NCBI RefSeq assembly: GCF_045679555.1
Contig: NC_092094.1
Location: 19,615,905-19,679,904, forward strand
Source: Salvelinus alpinus
Lineage: Eukaryota; Chordata; Actinopteri; Salmoniformes; Salmonidae
Reading direction: 5' to 3'
DNA: 64,000 bases
Below, piece by piece: positions 58,201 to 64,000 of the stretch (within the stretch, counting starts at the first letter, position 1; each line of letters begins with the position of its first letter). The notes below the pieces were generated by a model. The model was not told the DNA's origin, made no database searches, and worked only from the letters and a program-made list of their open reading frames with translations. A program made the translations under genes and the position numbers.

Positions 58201-58424
58201 GCCTTATTTCTGCTGATGGAGTCTCTTGTCCTAAACATCTTGCGTTTATCTTACACATTTTGGAATTCAGCAGAAGTTTGTTTGATGTACAACTTAGTAT
58301 AGCCTATGATAAGATCCATTTAAAAAAGTACCAGGTTCTTGGCAACGCACTTTGGATTAAGTCCACTAGGTGGCAATGAAAGCATTTTGTTTTATACATT
58401 TTATGATGGGGTTGGAATAACCAT

Positions 58425-58430
58425 TTTATT
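58425..58430 (-). terminator. Poly(A) signal for atp6v1e1
   Basis: AATAAA on the minus strand, 560 bases past the atp6v1e1 stop, defines a likely 3' UTR of 58.4-58.99 kb. The two genes are tail to tail with roughly 200 bases between. Confidence 0.55.
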
Positions 58431-58989
58431 CTTCATTGGAGAACATCTGAATTGAATGAACAATCTGTTTACAAACAGTGAATATTCATGTTTCTTTGTT
58501 GCATATGTATTGTTAATCACATGGGTAAGTAACAACAAAAGACATCCATTCTCCAATCCAATATGTTCCCACTCAACACACACAAACATCAAAAGGAATA
58601 CAGCGGCAGCCACCCTGTTAGGTGTTTGGACACCTTACAGTAAACAAAAAATAACTTGATTATTCCTCAAGGGAAAGTAAAGGGACAATCAGACAACCCT
58701 TAGTGATGGGAGGGGAGCAGTGGTAAACTGAGGAGGTAGTATAAAACACTTGTGAAAGCCACCTACCCTTAACACCAGACAACACACATTCTCCCTCACA
58801 TCGTGTCTCATAAAACAGTTTCTTACTTTGGAAGATCATAGAGATAAGTGCTTAAAGTTGGGAAGATCAGAGAAAGGGTGTTCTTGGGCTCTGCACAACT
58901 TTCAACATATCCAGTCCAAATGAGAGGCTTGTTCGCAGTAACACTTCCAATGATCCCTTAACCTTTGTCTCCAACAGCATCATTATCTT

Positions 58990-63273
<4,284 letters not shown>

Positions 63274-63880
63274 GGCTGGTTCTTCAGTTGTTGTTTTTTG
63301 CTTACTAATAAAGGTAGCTAGAAAACAACTGACTAATAATAATCAGCTACTTGATTTGACTATATAGATTTTCAGTTGCGCATACACGACACAAAACATG
63401 GGTCTAATGACAAGCAACAAACTGGCACTGAAAGTCAGCTGACTGGGTGACAGAGAACTGCGCGTTCACAACAAGGGTCGGTTTACTTCTTGTTTGATGA
63501 GGTTTAACGGCGGTTGGCATCCAATAAATGTTGCATTACCGCCACCTACTAGACTGGAGTTCAACTCCCTTATACTTCGCTTGAAAAAATAAATAAACAA
63601 TTACCCTACCATCTAACACGACACACAACTTGTTATAAAAAGAAAAGAAAAAATAACACCATCCTACTCCACTATTTCAAGCTATTAGTCCTACCTCAGA
63701 CCAACAACCTGAAAGGATGGGACACCACCATTGGCGAACCGTTATTCAGGGCTTTTGAGCCCCACATTTTTAGCAAATGCTTGCCTGTTTTGCATGTTAT
63801 TTTGAAATTAATACGTGTCACATATCAGTTTGCAAACAGTGTAAAAAAATATATATCATTGAGTTAATAAAGCTGCATAC
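63274..63880. other. atp6v1e1 5' flank, promoter not resolved
   Basis: Upstream of the ATG there is no TATA box at a clear distance. CCAAT appears near 63520 on the plus strand. No gene or repeat is recognised up to the LINE fragment at the edge. Confidence 0.45.
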
Positions 63881-63892
63881 TGCTGATACTGT

Positions 63893-64000
63893 GAACCATC
63901 AGATCCTCCTCTCCACCCTCTCCGAGTTGGGCATCTCCGGCGCGGCCCACGCTTGGATTGCGTCCTACCTGACAGGTCGCTCCTACCAGGTGGCGTGGCG
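63893..64000 (+). mobile_element. LINE reverse transcriptase fragment, cut by window edge
   Basis: The plus strand reads DTVNHQILLSTLSELGISGA then AHAWIASYLTGRSYQVAW, the palm/thumb region of an L2-type RT. The left join is abrupt, so the copy is 5'-truncated; it continues beyond the window. Confidence 0.85.

Overview
This window is vertebrate nuclear DNA from a salmonid fish. The genes are split by GT-AG introns. The non-coding part is full of salmonid-type repeats: tRNA-derived SINEs of the SmaI/HpaI/AvaIII kind, Tc1 elements including one of the Sleeping Beauty type, hAT elements, a TTAA-flanked piggyBac-like element and L2/Rex-like LINEs. The gene order cecr2 (-), slc25a18 (+), atp6v1e1 (-) matches human 22q11 (CECR2-SLC25A18-ATP6V1E1).

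Left and centre (about 0.3-46 kb, minus strand): cecr2, a bromodomain chromatin-remodelling subunit. I could place 18 coding exons that join without a frame break into 1579 codons plus a stop (5520-45696). They encode an N-terminal DDT-type domain, an AT-hook, a charged coiled-coil stretch, a bromodomain and a long Pro/Gln/Met-rich tail. A 3' UTR intron probably leads to a terminal exon below 2706. Intron 1 is 22 kb. Its left third is packed with nested transposons (25.1-34.6 kb), while 34.7-45.4 kb is nearly repeat-free.

Middle right (48.4-58.2 kb, plus strand): remains of slc25a18, a mitochondrial glutamate carrier. Six 3' exons are recognisable, but they carry a 2-bp deletion, a lost splice donor, a lost splice acceptor and a reading-frame break with a TAG. 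The 5' coding exons were not found. I call it a pseudogene, plausibly the decaying copy of a pair from the salmonid genome duplication.

Right (58.4-63.3 kb, minus strand): atp6v1e1, subunit E of the V-ATPase V1 sector, with nine intact exons encoding 226 residues. It lies tail to tail with the slc25a18 remnant. The last ~100 bases enter a LINE reverse transcriptase that continues past the window.

No prokaryotic, CRISPR or viral gene system is present. The most notable items are the decay of slc25a18 between two intact neighbours, a perfect 97-bp-arm palindrome, a TTAA-flanked element with three ~400-bp internal repeats nested in a Tc1 copy, and the layered Tc1/SINE/Sleeping-Beauty-type insertion.
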